From positions 186,001 through 250,000 of the forward strand of contig WGMB01000009.1 in assembly GCA_016125275.1 (NCBI GenBank): DNA of 64,000 bases, in the 5' to 3' direction. A program made the translations under genes and the position numbers. The first letter of the stretch is position 1; each line of letters starts with the position of its first letter. This document shows positions 50,543-59,130 of this stretch, one piece after another. This stretch comes from Acidobacteriota bacterium. Lineage in GTDB: Bacteria; Acidobacteriota; Terriglobia; Bryobacterales; UBA6623. Below the pieces are notes generated by a model. The model saw only the letters and a program-made list of their open reading frames with translations, was not told where the DNA came from and ran no database searches.

Positions 50543-52879
50543 CTATTCCGGCAGCGCAAACGTCAGGATGTTCGCACCGACCGCCAGCGTCACATACTGC
50601 CGGCCGTCCACCGCATAGGTCATCGGCGAGGTCTTGATGGTCGCGTTGAGCGGCAGCCGCCAAAGCGTCTTGCCGTCGCGCTCGTCGGCCGCCAGCAGGT
50701 AGCCGCTCGGGTCGCCGTAGAACAGCAGCCCGCCAGCCGTCCCCAGCAGGCCCGCCACTCGCTTGCCGTCCACCGGCCCCACCAGCGGCGTCTCCCAGGC
50801 GATCTCGCCGGTCTCGATGTCCAGCGCGCGTAGATACTTCTTGCCGGGGTCCACCGCCGGCGGCGGCTCCTTCCAGCTCCCGGGCAGCAGGTTCACCCGG
50901 CAGCGCTCGGTCACGATCACCGCGTACAGCCCCGTGGCCGGGCTGTAGGACGTCCCGTTCCAGTTGGTGGCGTGGTCCGGGCAGCTCAGCTTCGAGGGCG
51001 GAGCCGGCGTCGGACGCCCGTCCGGCCCGATGCCTTTGGTCCAGGTCACCTGCCGCACGAGCGGCTTGGCCAGCAGCAGCTCGCCGTCGGTGCGGTCGAA
51101 AACGTAGAAGAAGCCGTTGCGGTCGGCGTGCAGCAGCAATTGGCGCGGACGGCCGCGGTACTCCGCGTCGACCAGCACGTTCGGAACCACGGCGTCCCAG
51201 TCGTGCGTGTCGTGCGGCGTGAACTGGTAGTACCACTTCTGCTCGCCGGTGGCCGGGTCGAGGGCGAGCACGCTGTCCGTAAACAGGTTGTCGCCGCCGC
51301 GCTCGCTGTCGTCGGAGTTCGGCCAGGGGTTGCCGGTGGCCCAGAACAGGGTGTCCGTAGCCGGGTCATAGGAGCCGGTCAGCCAAGTGGAGCCGCCGCC
51401 GAGCTTGTAGCCCGGGCCCTCCCAGGTCTCTATGCCCGGCTCGCCCTCGGCCGGCACCGTCCAGTGCCGCCACGCCGGCTCGCCGGTCTCGGCCTTGTAG
51501 GCGGCGACGAAGCCGCGGATGCCCCAGTCGCCGCCCGCCACCCCCGCCACCACCAGATCCTTGACGATCAGCGGCGAAACCGTGCCGCCGTAGCGTTGCT
51601 TCTCCAGCGGCATCGCCACTTCCCAAACCAAGCTGCCCGTGGTGCGGTTGAGCGCGATCAAGCGCGCATCGTCGGTCACCATGAACAGCTTGTCGCCCAG
51701 CATCGCCACGCCGCGGTTGGTGCCCAGCGAAGGGTCCGAGACCAGCCCCTCGGTGCGCGGCCGGGCGTAGCGCCAAATTTCGGTCCCGGTGCGGGCGTCG
51801 AGCGCCATGGCCTGGTTCGGCCCGGTCACGTACATGATCCCGTCGGCCACCAGCGGCACCGTCTCCAGCCCGAAATAGCGCATGTTCTCGTGGAAGTAAG
51901 GCGTGTCCGGCAGGAACTGCTGCCACAGCGGAACGGTGTAGGACCACTGCAAGGCCAGCTTGCCCACGTTCGACGTGTTGATCTGGTCGAGCTTGCTGTA
52001 GCGGTTGCCGCTCAGGCTGCCGTTGTACGTCAGCCAGTCGTCGGGTGAAGGATGGAGCAGCCGCGCAAAGTCCACGCCGCCCGGCGCGGGCTCGCCCGCC
52101 GCGGCGGCGGCGCCGGGGGTCACCCCGCGCAAGCCGCTGAGGTAGGCCAGCAGGTTCTGCAGCTCCTCGTCGGAAGCCCGTACGGCCGGCATCAGCGACG
52201 ACGCTTCCTCGGAGATCTCCGTCGTCTCCTCCACTGACACCACGTGCAGCCCGCCGTCGAGATCCTGCACCGCCAGGTCGAAGCCGGTCCGGTTGCGGGC
52301 GAATCCGCGCAGCGACTCGCCGTCGCGCAGGCGCACCCGAACCAGCCCGTAGCCGTCGGCGATCTCCGCGGAGGGCTTCGTCAGCGACTGGCGGAGCTGG
52401 TCGACCGTCCGTCCGCGCGCGATGCTCGACAGGTCCGGGCCGACGGCCTTGCCGGCCCCCGCCGCCATGTGGCAGTCGGCGCACCGGCCCGCGCCGAAGA
52501 AGAAGCGCTTGCCGGCCGCCGCATCGCCGGCGACCTCGGAGTCGGCCGCGGAGGCGTTCAGCGAGATCACCAGCTTGGCCAGGGCGTCGACGGTCTCGCC
52601 GGGCAGATCGAACGGCGGCATGCCGGCCGCCGGAATCCCCTTGCTGATGACGTTCTGCAGGCTCCGCATCGACCGCCGGCTCACCCGCACGTTGCCGGCC
52701 AGCCCGGGCCCTTGCTGGGTGCCGTGCGCGTCGGAGCCGTGGCAGCCCGCGCATAGCTGCGCGTAGACCTCCCGCACGTCCCCTGTCGCCGCCTGCGTCT
52801 GCGCTCGGGCGGCCGCGCCCGGCAACCAGGTTCCGGCGAGGACGAGAGAGAGAAAGGCGAGCGAACGATGGACGGGCAC
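50543..52879 (-). CDS. Cytochrome c / PQQ-dependent quinoprotein dehydrogenase fusion
   Basis: A 778-residue exported oxidoreductase. Signal peptide ~1-26. Two c-type heme sites follow, CAGCH (Cys43, Cys46, His47) and CADCH (Cys133, Cys136, His137), with a possible Met ligand at GMPPF (near 87). From ~270 an eight-bladed PQQ beta-propeller begins (LTYNGSLSGNRYSKLDQINTSN), with TGNPWPNSDDS, SVLALDPATGEQKWYYQ and FTPHDTHDWDAV, as in PQQ alcohol dehydrogenases. The cytochrome module lies at the N-terminus, not the C-terminus as in many quinohemoproteins. It would oxidise alcohols or sugars in the periplasm and pass electrons on through its hemes. The GTG at 52879 is chosen for AAGGAAG 8 nt upstream. 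It is divergent from padR. Confidence 0.9.
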   Translation of the reverse strand: MPVHRSLAFLSLVLAGTWLPGAAARAQTQAATGDVREVYAQLCAGCHGSDAHGTQQGPGLAGNVRVSRRSMRSLQNVISKGIPAAGMPPFDLPGETVDALAKLVISLNASAADSEVAGDAAAGKRFFFGAGRCADCHMAAGAGKAVGPDLSSIARGRTVDQLRQSLTKPSAEIADGYGLVRVRLRDGESLRGFARNRTGFDLAVQDLDGGLHVVSVEETTEISEEASSLMPAVRASDEELQNLLAYLSGLRGVTPGAAAAAGEPAPGGVDFARLLHPSPDDWLTYNGSLSGNRYSKLDQINTSNVGKLALQWSYTVPLWQQFLPDTPYFHENMRYFGLETVPLVADGIMYVTGPNQAMALDARTGTEIWRYARPRTEGLVSDPSLGTNRGVAMLGDKLFMVTDDARLIALNRTTGSLVWEVAMPLEKQRYGGTVSPLIVKDLVVAGVAGGDWGIRGFVAAYKAETGEPAWRHWTVPAEGEPGIETWEGPGYKLGGGSTWLTGSYDPATDTLFWATGNPWPNSDDSERGGDNLFTDSVLALDPATGEQKWYYQFTPHDTHDWDAVVPNVLVDAEYRGRPRQLLLHADRNGFFYVFDRTDGELLLAKPLVRQVTWTKGIGPDGRPTPAPPSKLSCPDHATNWNGTSYSPATGLYAVIVTERCRVNLLPGSWKEPPPAVDPGKKYLRALDIETGEIAWETPLVGPVDGKRVAGLLGTAGGLLFYGDPSGYLLAADERDGKTLWRLPLNATIKTSPMTYAVDGRQYVTLAVGANILTFALPE

Positions 52880-52940
52880 GGGGCGAATCTTCCTTGCCCC
52901 GCGGCGGGTTCGAGCCGTGCGGGGCGGACCGAAGTCACCG

Positions 52941-53024
52941 ACAAGCTTGACACAGTAGCCCGCGACCGAAGCGTCCCCCTCAGCGCTTGACAAGCCGATT
53001 GTCGATGATCGATGCTTGTCGATG
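52941..53024 (+). promoter_or_regulatory. PadR promoter/operator region with repeated CTTG(A/T)C motifs
   Basis: A perfect -35 TTGACA (52987-52992) lies inside the palindrome CTTGACAAG (52986-52994). GATGCT (53011-53016, 18-nt spacer) is a weak -10. CTTGAC occurs at 52946 and 52986 and CTTGTC at 53015. TTGTCGATG is directly repeated at 52999 and 53016. PadR regulators commonly repress their own promoter. The pattern fits, but the assignment is inference. Confidence 0.35.
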
Positions 53025-53037
53025 TTCTAGGTATCCC

Positions 53038-53367
53038 ATGCCAAAACCCACGGATCTGTTGCAAGGAACCTTGGATCTGTTGATCCTGCAGGCGATTCGC
53101 CGCGAGCCGGTCCACGGCTGGGGCATCGCCAAGCGCATTCAGGTGCTCTCCGATGAAGTGCTGGCCGTGCAGCAGGGCTCCCTCTACCCCGCCCTGCACC
53201 GGCTCGAACAGCAGGGCTGGATCAAGTCCGCCTGGAAGGAGAGCGACCTGGGGCGCCAAGCGAAGTTCTACGAGCTGACGCCGGACGGCCGCCGCCAACT
53301 CGAGCGGGAGCTCGAAACCTGGAACCGCTTGTCGTCGGCCGTGCGCCTCGTCCTCGAGCGCGCCTGA
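53038..53367 (+). CDS. PadR-family transcriptional regulator
   Basis: A 109-residue cytoplasmic repressor-type protein with the PadR winged-helix domain: LLQGTLDLLILQAIRREPVHGWGI, then LAVQQGSLYPALHRLEQQGWIKSAW (recognition helix and wing) and the dimerising C-terminal helix ELETWNRLSSAVRLVLERA. It is the size of the shortest PadR group. This regulator and the following permease start 10 bp apart, and this pairing is characteristic of Acidobacteriota. The ATG at 53038 is chosen for homology of MPKPTDLLQGTLDLL. An upstream in-frame start would add residues that do not belong to the domain. It probably represses its own operon and the permease in response to an unknown ligand. Confidence 0.92.
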   Translation: MPKPTDLLQGTLDLLILQAIRREPVHGWGIAKRIQVLSDEVLAVQQGSLYPALHRLEQQGWIKSAWKESDLGRQAKFYELTPDGRRQLERELETWNRLSSAVRLVLERA

Positions 53368-53377
53368 GGGGGACCCG

Positions 53378-55993
53378 ATGCGGCTGCCGCGCATTCTTCG
53401 TCAGCGCCTACGCTCCTTGTTCCGGGCTTCCCAGGCGAACGCCGAGCTGGCTCGCGAGCTCGAGATGCACCTCGACGAGCTGACCCGCGAATACATCGCA
53501 GACGGCATGGACCCCGCCGAGGCGCGGCGCGCGGCGCGGCGCGTCCTGGGAGGTGTGGCGCAGATCGAGGAGCAGTGCCGCGAACACCGCCGGGTGAGCG
53601 GTCTCCTCGATCCGCTGCGCGACTTCGCCCAGGCCGGGCGCTCGCTGGCCAAGTCCCCGGGCTTCACCGCCCTGGCCACGCTCACGCTGGCGCTGGGCGT
53701 GGGCGGCGGCGTCGCAGCCTACGCCCTGTGCGAAGCCCTGCTGCTGCGCTCGCTGCCCTACCCCGAACCGGAGCGGCTGGTGAGCGTGGAGAACCTGCAC
53801 CGCCGGCAGCCCCGCGGCGGCTTCGTGAGCCAGGAGAAGTTCCGCGACTGGCAAGCCGCCGCCCAGTCCTTCGAGCGCATCGCCATCGCCGAGTTGTCCG
53901 AGGCGACGCTCACCGGCGACGGCGAAGCCGAGCGGATCGAGGGCCGCGCGGTCTCTCCCGGCTTCTTCGAGATGCTGGGAGTGCAGCCGCAGCTCGGGCG
54001 CCGGCTCACGCCCGAAGAGCAGCAGCCCGGCGCAGCCTGCGCCCTGCTGGTCAGCCACGACTTCTGGACGCGCCGTCTCGGCGCCCGCGCGGACGCCGTC
54101 GGCCGGACGGCGATCCTCAACGGCGAGCCCTGCCGGATCGCGGGCGTCATGCCCCCTCGCTTCCACTTCGACGAGAGCGGCTTCGGCGTGGCCGAGTACT
54201 GGAGGCCCATCGCCGCGGTCACGCACAATCGTCTGTACTCGAGCTATCTGGCCTACGCGCGCCTGCGGCCGGGAACCTCGCTGGAGACCGCCCAGGCCGA
54301 GATGGACCGGATCGCCGCCCGCCTGGAGGCGACCTACCCCGAGGACAAGGACTGGCAAGTCCGCGTAAAGAGCATGCGCGGCACGCTGCTCGAACGCTTC
54401 GGCCAGGAGCTGGCAATCTTCTCCGCGGCGGCGCTGGTCGTGCTGCTGGCGGCCTGCGCCAACGTGGCGGGCCTGCTGCTGGCGCGCGGAGTCGGCCGGG
54501 CCCGCGAGATCGCCGTGCGGGCGGCTCTGGGCGCCGGCCGGGCGCGGCTGATCCGCTTGCTCCTGGCCGAAAGCCTGCTGCTGTCCGGCTTCGCCTCCGC
54601 CCTGGGCGTGCTGTTCGCGGCCTGGCTGTTGCAGACGGCGATCGCGGCGTCCCCGGCCCCGATGCACTTGGCTGACAGCATCGTGGTCAGCCCCTGGCTG
54701 GTCGCCTTCGCGGTCGGCCTGACCGTGCTCTCCAGCCTGCTCGCCGGGCTGTGGCCCGCGCTGCGAGGGTCCCGCACCCGCCTCGAGCGAGACCTGCGCG
54801 AGAGCGGCTCCGGCCTGGTCTCGGGCCGCCGGCAGATCCGCTCGCTGCGCGCCCTGGTCGTCACCGAGGCGGCTCTGTCGGTGCTGCTGCTGTGCTTCGC
54901 CGGGCTGCTGGCGAAGAGCTTCGCCCACCTGCTGCAGGCCGACCTGGGCTATCGCACCGAAAGCCTGCTGGGCGTGGAGGTCCCGCTGCCGCCCTCTCGC
55001 TACCGCACCGCCGCCGACCGCCTGCGGTTCTGGAACGCCCTGCTCGACGAAGCCGGCCGGATTCCGGGGGCTCTCTCGGCAGCGGCGTCCGACAGCGTGC
55101 CTCTGGGCGGACGCTATCCGGCGGCGCCGGTCGAGGTCGAAGGCCCATCCGGCCCGCGCGACCCTGCGGAGTCCACGGCGTTCGTGGCGATCGTGAGCCC
55201 GGGCTACTTCCAAACGCTCGGCATCCCTCTGCGGGCGGGCCGGGAGCTCGGCTCAGAAACAGAGCCGTCCGTCATCGTCAACCAGGCGTTCGTCCGCAAG
55301 TTCCTCGCTGACCGGGAGCCGATCGGCGCGCGGGTTCGCATCGGCTCGGCTTGGATGCCCGTGATAGGAGTCGTCGAAGACGCCCTGTATTTCGGCCCGA
55401 AATCCGTGCAGGGGCCCGAGGCCCGCGCCTACGGGCCGCACACGCTGGGCGCCTACCTGCAATTCCTGTCGATCCACACGGCGGGCGCCGAGCAGAGCGT
55501 GGTCGAGGCTGTGCGGGAGATCGTACGGCGGCTCGACCCGCAAGTCCCCGTGGCGCAAACGCGGACCATGCGGCAGTCGATCGACGGGGCCCTCTCCACC
55601 GAGCGCCAGATGCTGGCCGCCCTGGCGGGTTTCAGCGCGATCGCCCTGGCGATGGCCGCCACGGGGCTGAGCGGCGTCATGCTCTACACGGTGTCGCGAC
55701 GGCGCCGCGAAATCGGTCTGCGGATGGCTCTTGGCGCACAGCCCGCGGACATCCGCCGCGAGGTGCTGGGCGGCGCCGTCAAGCTGGTCGCCGCCGGCTC
55801 GGCGCTGGGCGCGGCGGCCGCCCTGGCCGGCGGACGCGCACTGGAGTCACTGCTCTACGGCGTGCACTGGTACGACCCGGCGGCATTGGCCGCGGCCCCG
55901 GCCCTACTGCTCGTGGCGGCCCTCGCCGCCTGCCTGCCCCCGTCGCGCCGAGCCTCCTCCATCGAGCCCATGGAGGCTCTGCGACTAGATTAA
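53378..55993 (+). CDS. ADOP-type (acidobacterial duplicated orphan) FtsX-like permease
   Basis: An 871-residue permease of the ADOP/FtsX type. It starts with a short cytoplasmic head with charged helices (ELARELEMHLDELTREYIAD), a membrane helix at ~98-122 and a MacB-like periplasmic domain (about 125-335). A first FtsX block follows at ~345-475 (LAACANVAGLLLARGVGRAR, AALGAGRARLIRLLLAESLL), then a second core (about 520-740) and a final FtsX segment (about 745-865, ATGLSGVMLYTVSRRRREIG). The duplicated FtsX domains and absence of an ATPase match the family known as acidobacterial duplicated orphan permease. Transport or signalling function is unproven. The ATG is 10 bp after padR. The end of the coding region is repeated downstream. 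Confidence 0.93.
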   Translation: MRLPRILRQRLRSLFRASQANAELARELEMHLDELTREYIADGMDPAEARRAARRVLGGVAQIEEQCREHRRVSGLLDPLRDFAQAGRSLAKSPGFTALATLTLALGVGGGVAAYALCEALLLRSLPYPEPERLVSVENLHRRQPRGGFVSQEKFRDWQAAAQSFERIAIAELSEATLTGDGEAERIEGRAVSPGFFEMLGVQPQLGRRLTPEEQQPGAACALLVSHDFWTRRLGARADAVGRTAILNGEPCRIAGVMPPRFHFDESGFGVAEYWRPIAAVTHNRLYSSYLAYARLRPGTSLETAQAEMDRIAARLEATYPEDKDWQVRVKSMRGTLLERFGQELAIFSAAALVVLLAACANVAGLLLARGVGRAREIAVRAALGAGRARLIRLLLAESLLLSGFASALGVLFAAWLLQTAIAASPAPMHLADSIVVSPWLVAFAVGLTVLSSLLAGLWPALRGSRTRLERDLRESGSGLVSGRRQIRSLRALVVTEAALSVLLLCFAGLLAKSFAHLLQADLGYRTESLLGVEVPLPPSRYRTAADRLRFWNALLDEAGRIPGALSAAASDSVPLGGRYPAAPVEVEGPSGPRDPAESTAFVAIVSPGYFQTLGIPLRAGRELGSETEPSVIVNQAFVRKFLADREPIGARVRIGSAWMPVIGVVEDALYFGPKSVQGPEARAYGPHTLGAYLQFLSIHTAGAEQSVVEAVREIVRRLDPQVPVAQTRTMRQSIDGALSTERQMLAALAGFSAIALAMAATGLSGVMLYTVSRRRREIGLRMALGAQPADIRREVLGGAVKLVAAGSALGAAAALAGGRALESLLYGVHWYDPAALAAAPALLLVAALAACLPPSRRASSIEPMEALRLD

Positions 55994-56063
55994 CGGAGGC
56001 CTTGCGACTAGATTAACGAAGGCCCTGCGACTAGATTAACGAAGGCCCTGCGACTGGACTGCG
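55973..56063 (+). repeat. Tandem 22-23-nt repeats of the ADOP 3' end including the stop codon
   Basis: Units start at 55973, 55996, 56019 and 56042 and read about GAGGCTCTGCGACTAGATTAA. The first unit encodes the last codons EALRLD and the TAA stop of the permease. A more divergent fifth unit begins near 56064. The copies are in tandem immediately after the gene. Confidence 0.75.
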
Positions 56064-56110
56064 GAGGCTCTGCTCTGCCACTGGACGAACGGAGGAGCCC
56101 ACGGCAGCCG

Positions 56111-57712
56111 TCAACGCTTCCGCCAGTCATGCCCGCTGAAGTACCGGTCGTCGGTGGGCTTCTCGTCGGTCGCCTCCAGCCGTAGGATGATCGGCCCTTC
56201 CTCCTCCGCGGAAATCTCCAGCGAGCCTCGATACACCACCTGGGCGTCAGGATCGTAGCTCGCAGCCTCCAGCACGTACTCGAGCGTCTCCAGCGGCCAT
56301 ACGACGAACTGACCGTCGCCGCTCGTCGGGCCGCTTCGCTCCACGACCTCCTTGAGACCGGGCCGTCGCAGCGTAATCCGGACATCCGCGGCTGGGGAGC
56401 CGTTCGGCAGCCGAGCGGCTCCCGTGATTCGACGCTCCGACAAGCGCGCCGGCAGCGTCCAGTCCTCCAGGCGAATCGTCTGGCCCCGCTCGACATGAAA
56501 CAACGCGGCCTTCTCTCGGTCGGTCACACCGGGATAGTAGGTAGGACCATAAGGCCAAACGCGACCATACTCAGCATTTGGGTAATGCGGCCCTGTTGGC
56601 GAATTGCCCACGTTGATGGCAACGAAATAGTCGCCTGGCTCCATCTCATCGATCTCGAAGGCGCCATCCGGCGCTTTCGCCGTTGCGTCGGACGGCTCGG
56701 CGTCTCCCGGATTCTTCGCGACAGCTTCGATCCAAAGGTGGTCGGGCAACTCTTCCCCGGCGTATGGCACAACACGACCAGCGATGGCGCCTTGCTCTTC
56801 CCTGATCAGGAGCGAAAGCACCGCGCACCCGGTCGAGGTGAGATCGATCGGCCGCTGCCCGTCCGACACTCGGATGAGGCTCCACCGCGGATCACCGAGC
56901 CGCAGAGAATACTCCGCATGCTCCAAGTCTTCGAACTGGAAGCGGCCGGTTTCGTCCGTCTTGGTCTGGACGGCGGCTTCCTTTTGGGAAAGCGTGAGAG
57001 CAAGTCCCGCGGCCGGAGGATAGCCGCGCGATTGGTCATTCCGGCGTCGTGTCCAGTCCGAAGCGTAACCGTAGATCCTCGGCGCGAGAGGCTCGCCCCG
57101 TTTCCAGGCCCTGAGCGTGCGCAACTCCTCGGTGGCGGATTTCACAGCAGCGACTCGCGAGGAGCATAGCCAGGCATGGAGCTCGCCATTGGGCCGACGC
57201 TGAGCCTCCACCAGATACGTCTCCCCCTCCGAGAAGTCAAAGCCACAGTCGCCGCCGCCACGGCCGGTAAATACTTCCAGACTCCGAGGTAGATCTCCGA
57301 TCACCCTCTCCACGACCTCAAACTCTACGGGTCGTCCCAGAAGAGCGATCATAAAGACGAGCTCACTCAGTTCACGTTCGGACTTGACATTGAGCAACCA
57401 CGCCCGCTGAGCTTCATCCAAACGGCTTCCATACTGATTTAGGTAAGCCCGTTTCACTTCTTCGAGCCTTGCACTGAACTCTTCCGGGGCTGCATCCTCC
57501 GCCTGTTCGGCGGCCGACTCCGCCTCCTGAAGTTCGCGCATGCCGCCGGCCGCTGAGATGACGCGACCAACGAACACAACGGTCTGGTCTGGGTCGATAG
57601 CGTCGAGATCACGAGCGCAGAATGGCTGTGGGCGAGTCGAACACTGACAACCGGGGAGCGGGTTCGGGCTCGTCAACAGAAGGAGAATCGCAGCGCATGG
57701 GAATCTGAACAT
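56111..57712 (-). CDS. Exported protein with NTR/TIMP-like domain and carboxypeptidase-regulatory-like repeats
   Basis: A 533-residue exported protein. Signal peptide ~1-21, then Cys22 and Cys24 (GCQCSTRPQPFC) as in NTR/TIMP-type domains. The signature GGGDCGFDFSEGETYLVEAQR and a later LCSSRVAAVK are typical of the bacterial NTR-like module (about 20-200). Downstream are at least two beta-sandwich carboxypeptidase-regulatory-like (CnaB/CarboxypepD_reg) segments: QTKTDETGRFQFEDLEHAEYS, and GAARLPNGSPAADVRITLRR near 430. Such proteins are common in Acidobacteriota, but their ligand is unknown. AAGGAG lies close to the ATG at 57712, and TATGCT (57747-57752, minus) is a plausible -10. The gene is visibly less G/C-rich than the core. 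Confidence 0.75.
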   Translation of the reverse strand: MFRFPCAAILLLLTSPNPLPGCQCSTRPQPFCARDLDAIDPDQTVVFVGRVISAAGGMRELQEAESAAEQAEDAAPEEFSARLEEVKRAYLNQYGSRLDEAQRAWLLNVKSERELSELVFMIALLGRPVEFEVVERVIGDLPRSLEVFTGRGGGDCGFDFSEGETYLVEAQRRPNGELHAWLCSSRVAAVKSATEELRTLRAWKRGEPLAPRIYGYASDWTRRRNDQSRGYPPAAGLALTLSQKEAAVQTKTDETGRFQFEDLEHAEYSLRLGDPRWSLIRVSDGQRPIDLTSTGCAVLSLLIREEQGAIAGRVVPYAGEELPDHLWIEAVAKNPGDAEPSDATAKAPDGAFEIDEMEPGDYFVAINVGNSPTGPHYPNAEYGRVWPYGPTYYPGVTDREKAALFHVERGQTIRLEDWTLPARLSERRITGAARLPNGSPAADVRITLRRPGLKEVVERSGPTSGDGQFVVWPLETLEYVLEAASYDPDAQVVYRGSLEISAEEEGPIILRLEATDEKPTDDRYFSGHDWRKR

Positions 57713-57800
57713 AGCCTGCTCCTTACGACGTTCTCGGGTGCATCAAAGCATAGGGCGCGTTCGCGGGGGTAAGGAGCGACGCAGCGCGGGCCGTTTCCGC

Positions 57801-58253
57801 TCACCCGGCGGCCGGCTTCCTCAGCTCCTGAGCCAAGCCGATGAGAATCCCCTCGGGCCCCCGGATATAGCAAAGGCGATACACGTCTCGATACCGAACC
57901 ACTTCGCCCACGACTTCCGCACCGTACGGACCCAGCCTCGCGAGCGTATCGTCGAGATCCTCCACAGCAAACATTACGCGCAAGTAGCCTAGAGCGTTCA
58001 CCGGCGCCATGCGATGATCACCGACCACGGGGGGCGCCAGAAACCGCGACAACTCTAGCCGGCCGTGCCCGTCCGGCGTCCGCATCATGGCAATCTCGAC
58101 GCGCATGCCGGGCAAGCCGGTGACGCCGTCCGCCCAAGCCCCCTCGATCGGCGCGCGCCCCTCCAACTCGAGACCCAGCTCTCGAAAGAATTCGATCGCG
58201 GCGTCGAGGTCTTCCACCACGATGCCGACATTGTCCATCCGCTTGACCGTCAT
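57801..58253 (-). CDS. VOC (glyoxalase/bleomycin-resistance) family protein
   Basis: A 150-residue VOC-fold protein. Two betaalphabetabetabeta modules are seen: MDNVGIVVEDLDAAIEFFREL at the start and LRVMFAVEDLDDTLARLGPYG in the middle, with FLAPPVVGDHRMAP between them and YIRGPEGILIGLAQ at the end. The family includes glyoxalases, dioxygenases and fosfomycin or bleomycin resistance proteins, and metal ligands cannot be assigned with certainty here. Start: the ATG at 58253 matches homologous N-termini (MTVKRMDNVGIVVEDLD). An ATG at 58277 would add eight residues. The gene lies 88 bp after the NTR gene on the same strand and next to a decayed hydrolase. Confidence 0.85.
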   Translation of the reverse strand: MTVKRMDNVGIVVEDLDAAIEFFRELGLELEGRAPIEGAWADGVTGLPGMRVEIAMMRTPDGHGRLELSRFLAPPVVGDHRMAPVNALGYLRVMFAVEDLDDTLARLGPYGAEVVGEVVRYRDVYRLCYIRGPEGILIGLAQELRKPAAG

Positions 58254-58499
58254 GCTGGTCGCGATTATGCCACGCATCCCATCGAGCGCCGAACCGGCGA
58301 ATCGGGACGCGCCGTAGACGCCGGATCGCAGGCGTCATCGGCGGAAGCGCGAGCGCCGGAGCAAGAGGCGCAGTGGCGGCGGGTTCGTGATCCACGCAAC
58401 GGCGCAGGAAGTGGGTCGAGCAAAGGCAGAACGCCGACGCGCGGCTCGGAATGGCTCTGACGGGACGGCTGGCGAGACCAGGCAGCCTGGCCAGCGTCA

Positions 58500-59069
58500 A
58501 GGCCGCTGCTTCAGTCAGTCTTCGACCGTCAAGATCGGCGCTGCAGCGCCTTGACGCAGTCGTAGGGCGGCCTTCGCCCCCGCCTGCATGCTCCACAGCT
58601 AGAACTGCTCGAGCGTGCCGGCGGCGACCTGCGCGCCCGGCCGATTCGCCCCGTAGAACTGCACGGCCAGGTCCTTGTAGAACTGCGAGCGGTCGCCGGC
58701 CAATCCCGCTCGGATGTCGTCGAACACCTTCATCGGAAGCCCCTCCGGATTGGCGTCCGTCTGGAGCATGATGGGCGGCGCCGCCGCGATGAGGACGACC
58801 TTCGCCACGCGCTTCGAGCCGTGGCGACCGAGGTACCGCACGACCTCGCCGCCTCTGGTCGAGTGCCCGACGAGCACGGCGTCGCGCAGGTCGAGAGCCT
58901 CGAACAGCCCGGCCAAATCGTCGGCGTAGCCGTTCATGTCGGTGCCCTGCGACGTCTGCGTGGCCGGTACGCGGACTTCGATGCAACCGTCGCGAAACTC
59001 CGCCTCTAGCACAGTCAGGTTCGGGAAACTGCACCTCGCCCCGTCGCCGCGTACGAAGCAGGCACTCAT
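58500..59069 (-). pseudogene. Decayed haloperoxidase-type alpha/beta hydrolase
   Basis: The longest intact frame (58599-59069) contains the middle of a non-heme chloroperoxidase/RsbQ-like hydrolase: [34 protein letters not shown] (nucleophile Ser) and [19 protein letters not shown]. The family is usually about 270 residues. Here the first strands and the final Asp/His part are out of frame. Downstream in another frame, traces such as YDCVKAL and then SKTD (near 58514-58566) match the family C-terminus after a stop at 58599. Upstream, RTGHAD in another frame corresponds to the usual RGHGRS. Several frame disruptions therefore indicate a pseudogene. Boundaries are approximate. Confidence 0.7.
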
Positions 59070-59105
59070 ACGAACCAGCCCAGAGCGCGGCGAGACGCGG
59101 AGCCA

Positions 59106-59120
59106 TACAGTGTGTAGACT
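59106..59120 (+). promoter_or_regulatory. TACAgtgTGTA dyad overlapping a TAGACT -10 element
   Basis: The inverted repeat TACA/TGTA (59106-59116) overlaps TAGACT (59115-59120), which ends 10 nt before the GTG at 59131. The arms recall CopY/BlaI-type operators with a longer spacer. Metal-responsive control of the efflux operon is plausible but unproven. Confidence 0.35.
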
Positions 59121-59130
59121 ACTGGGGTAC

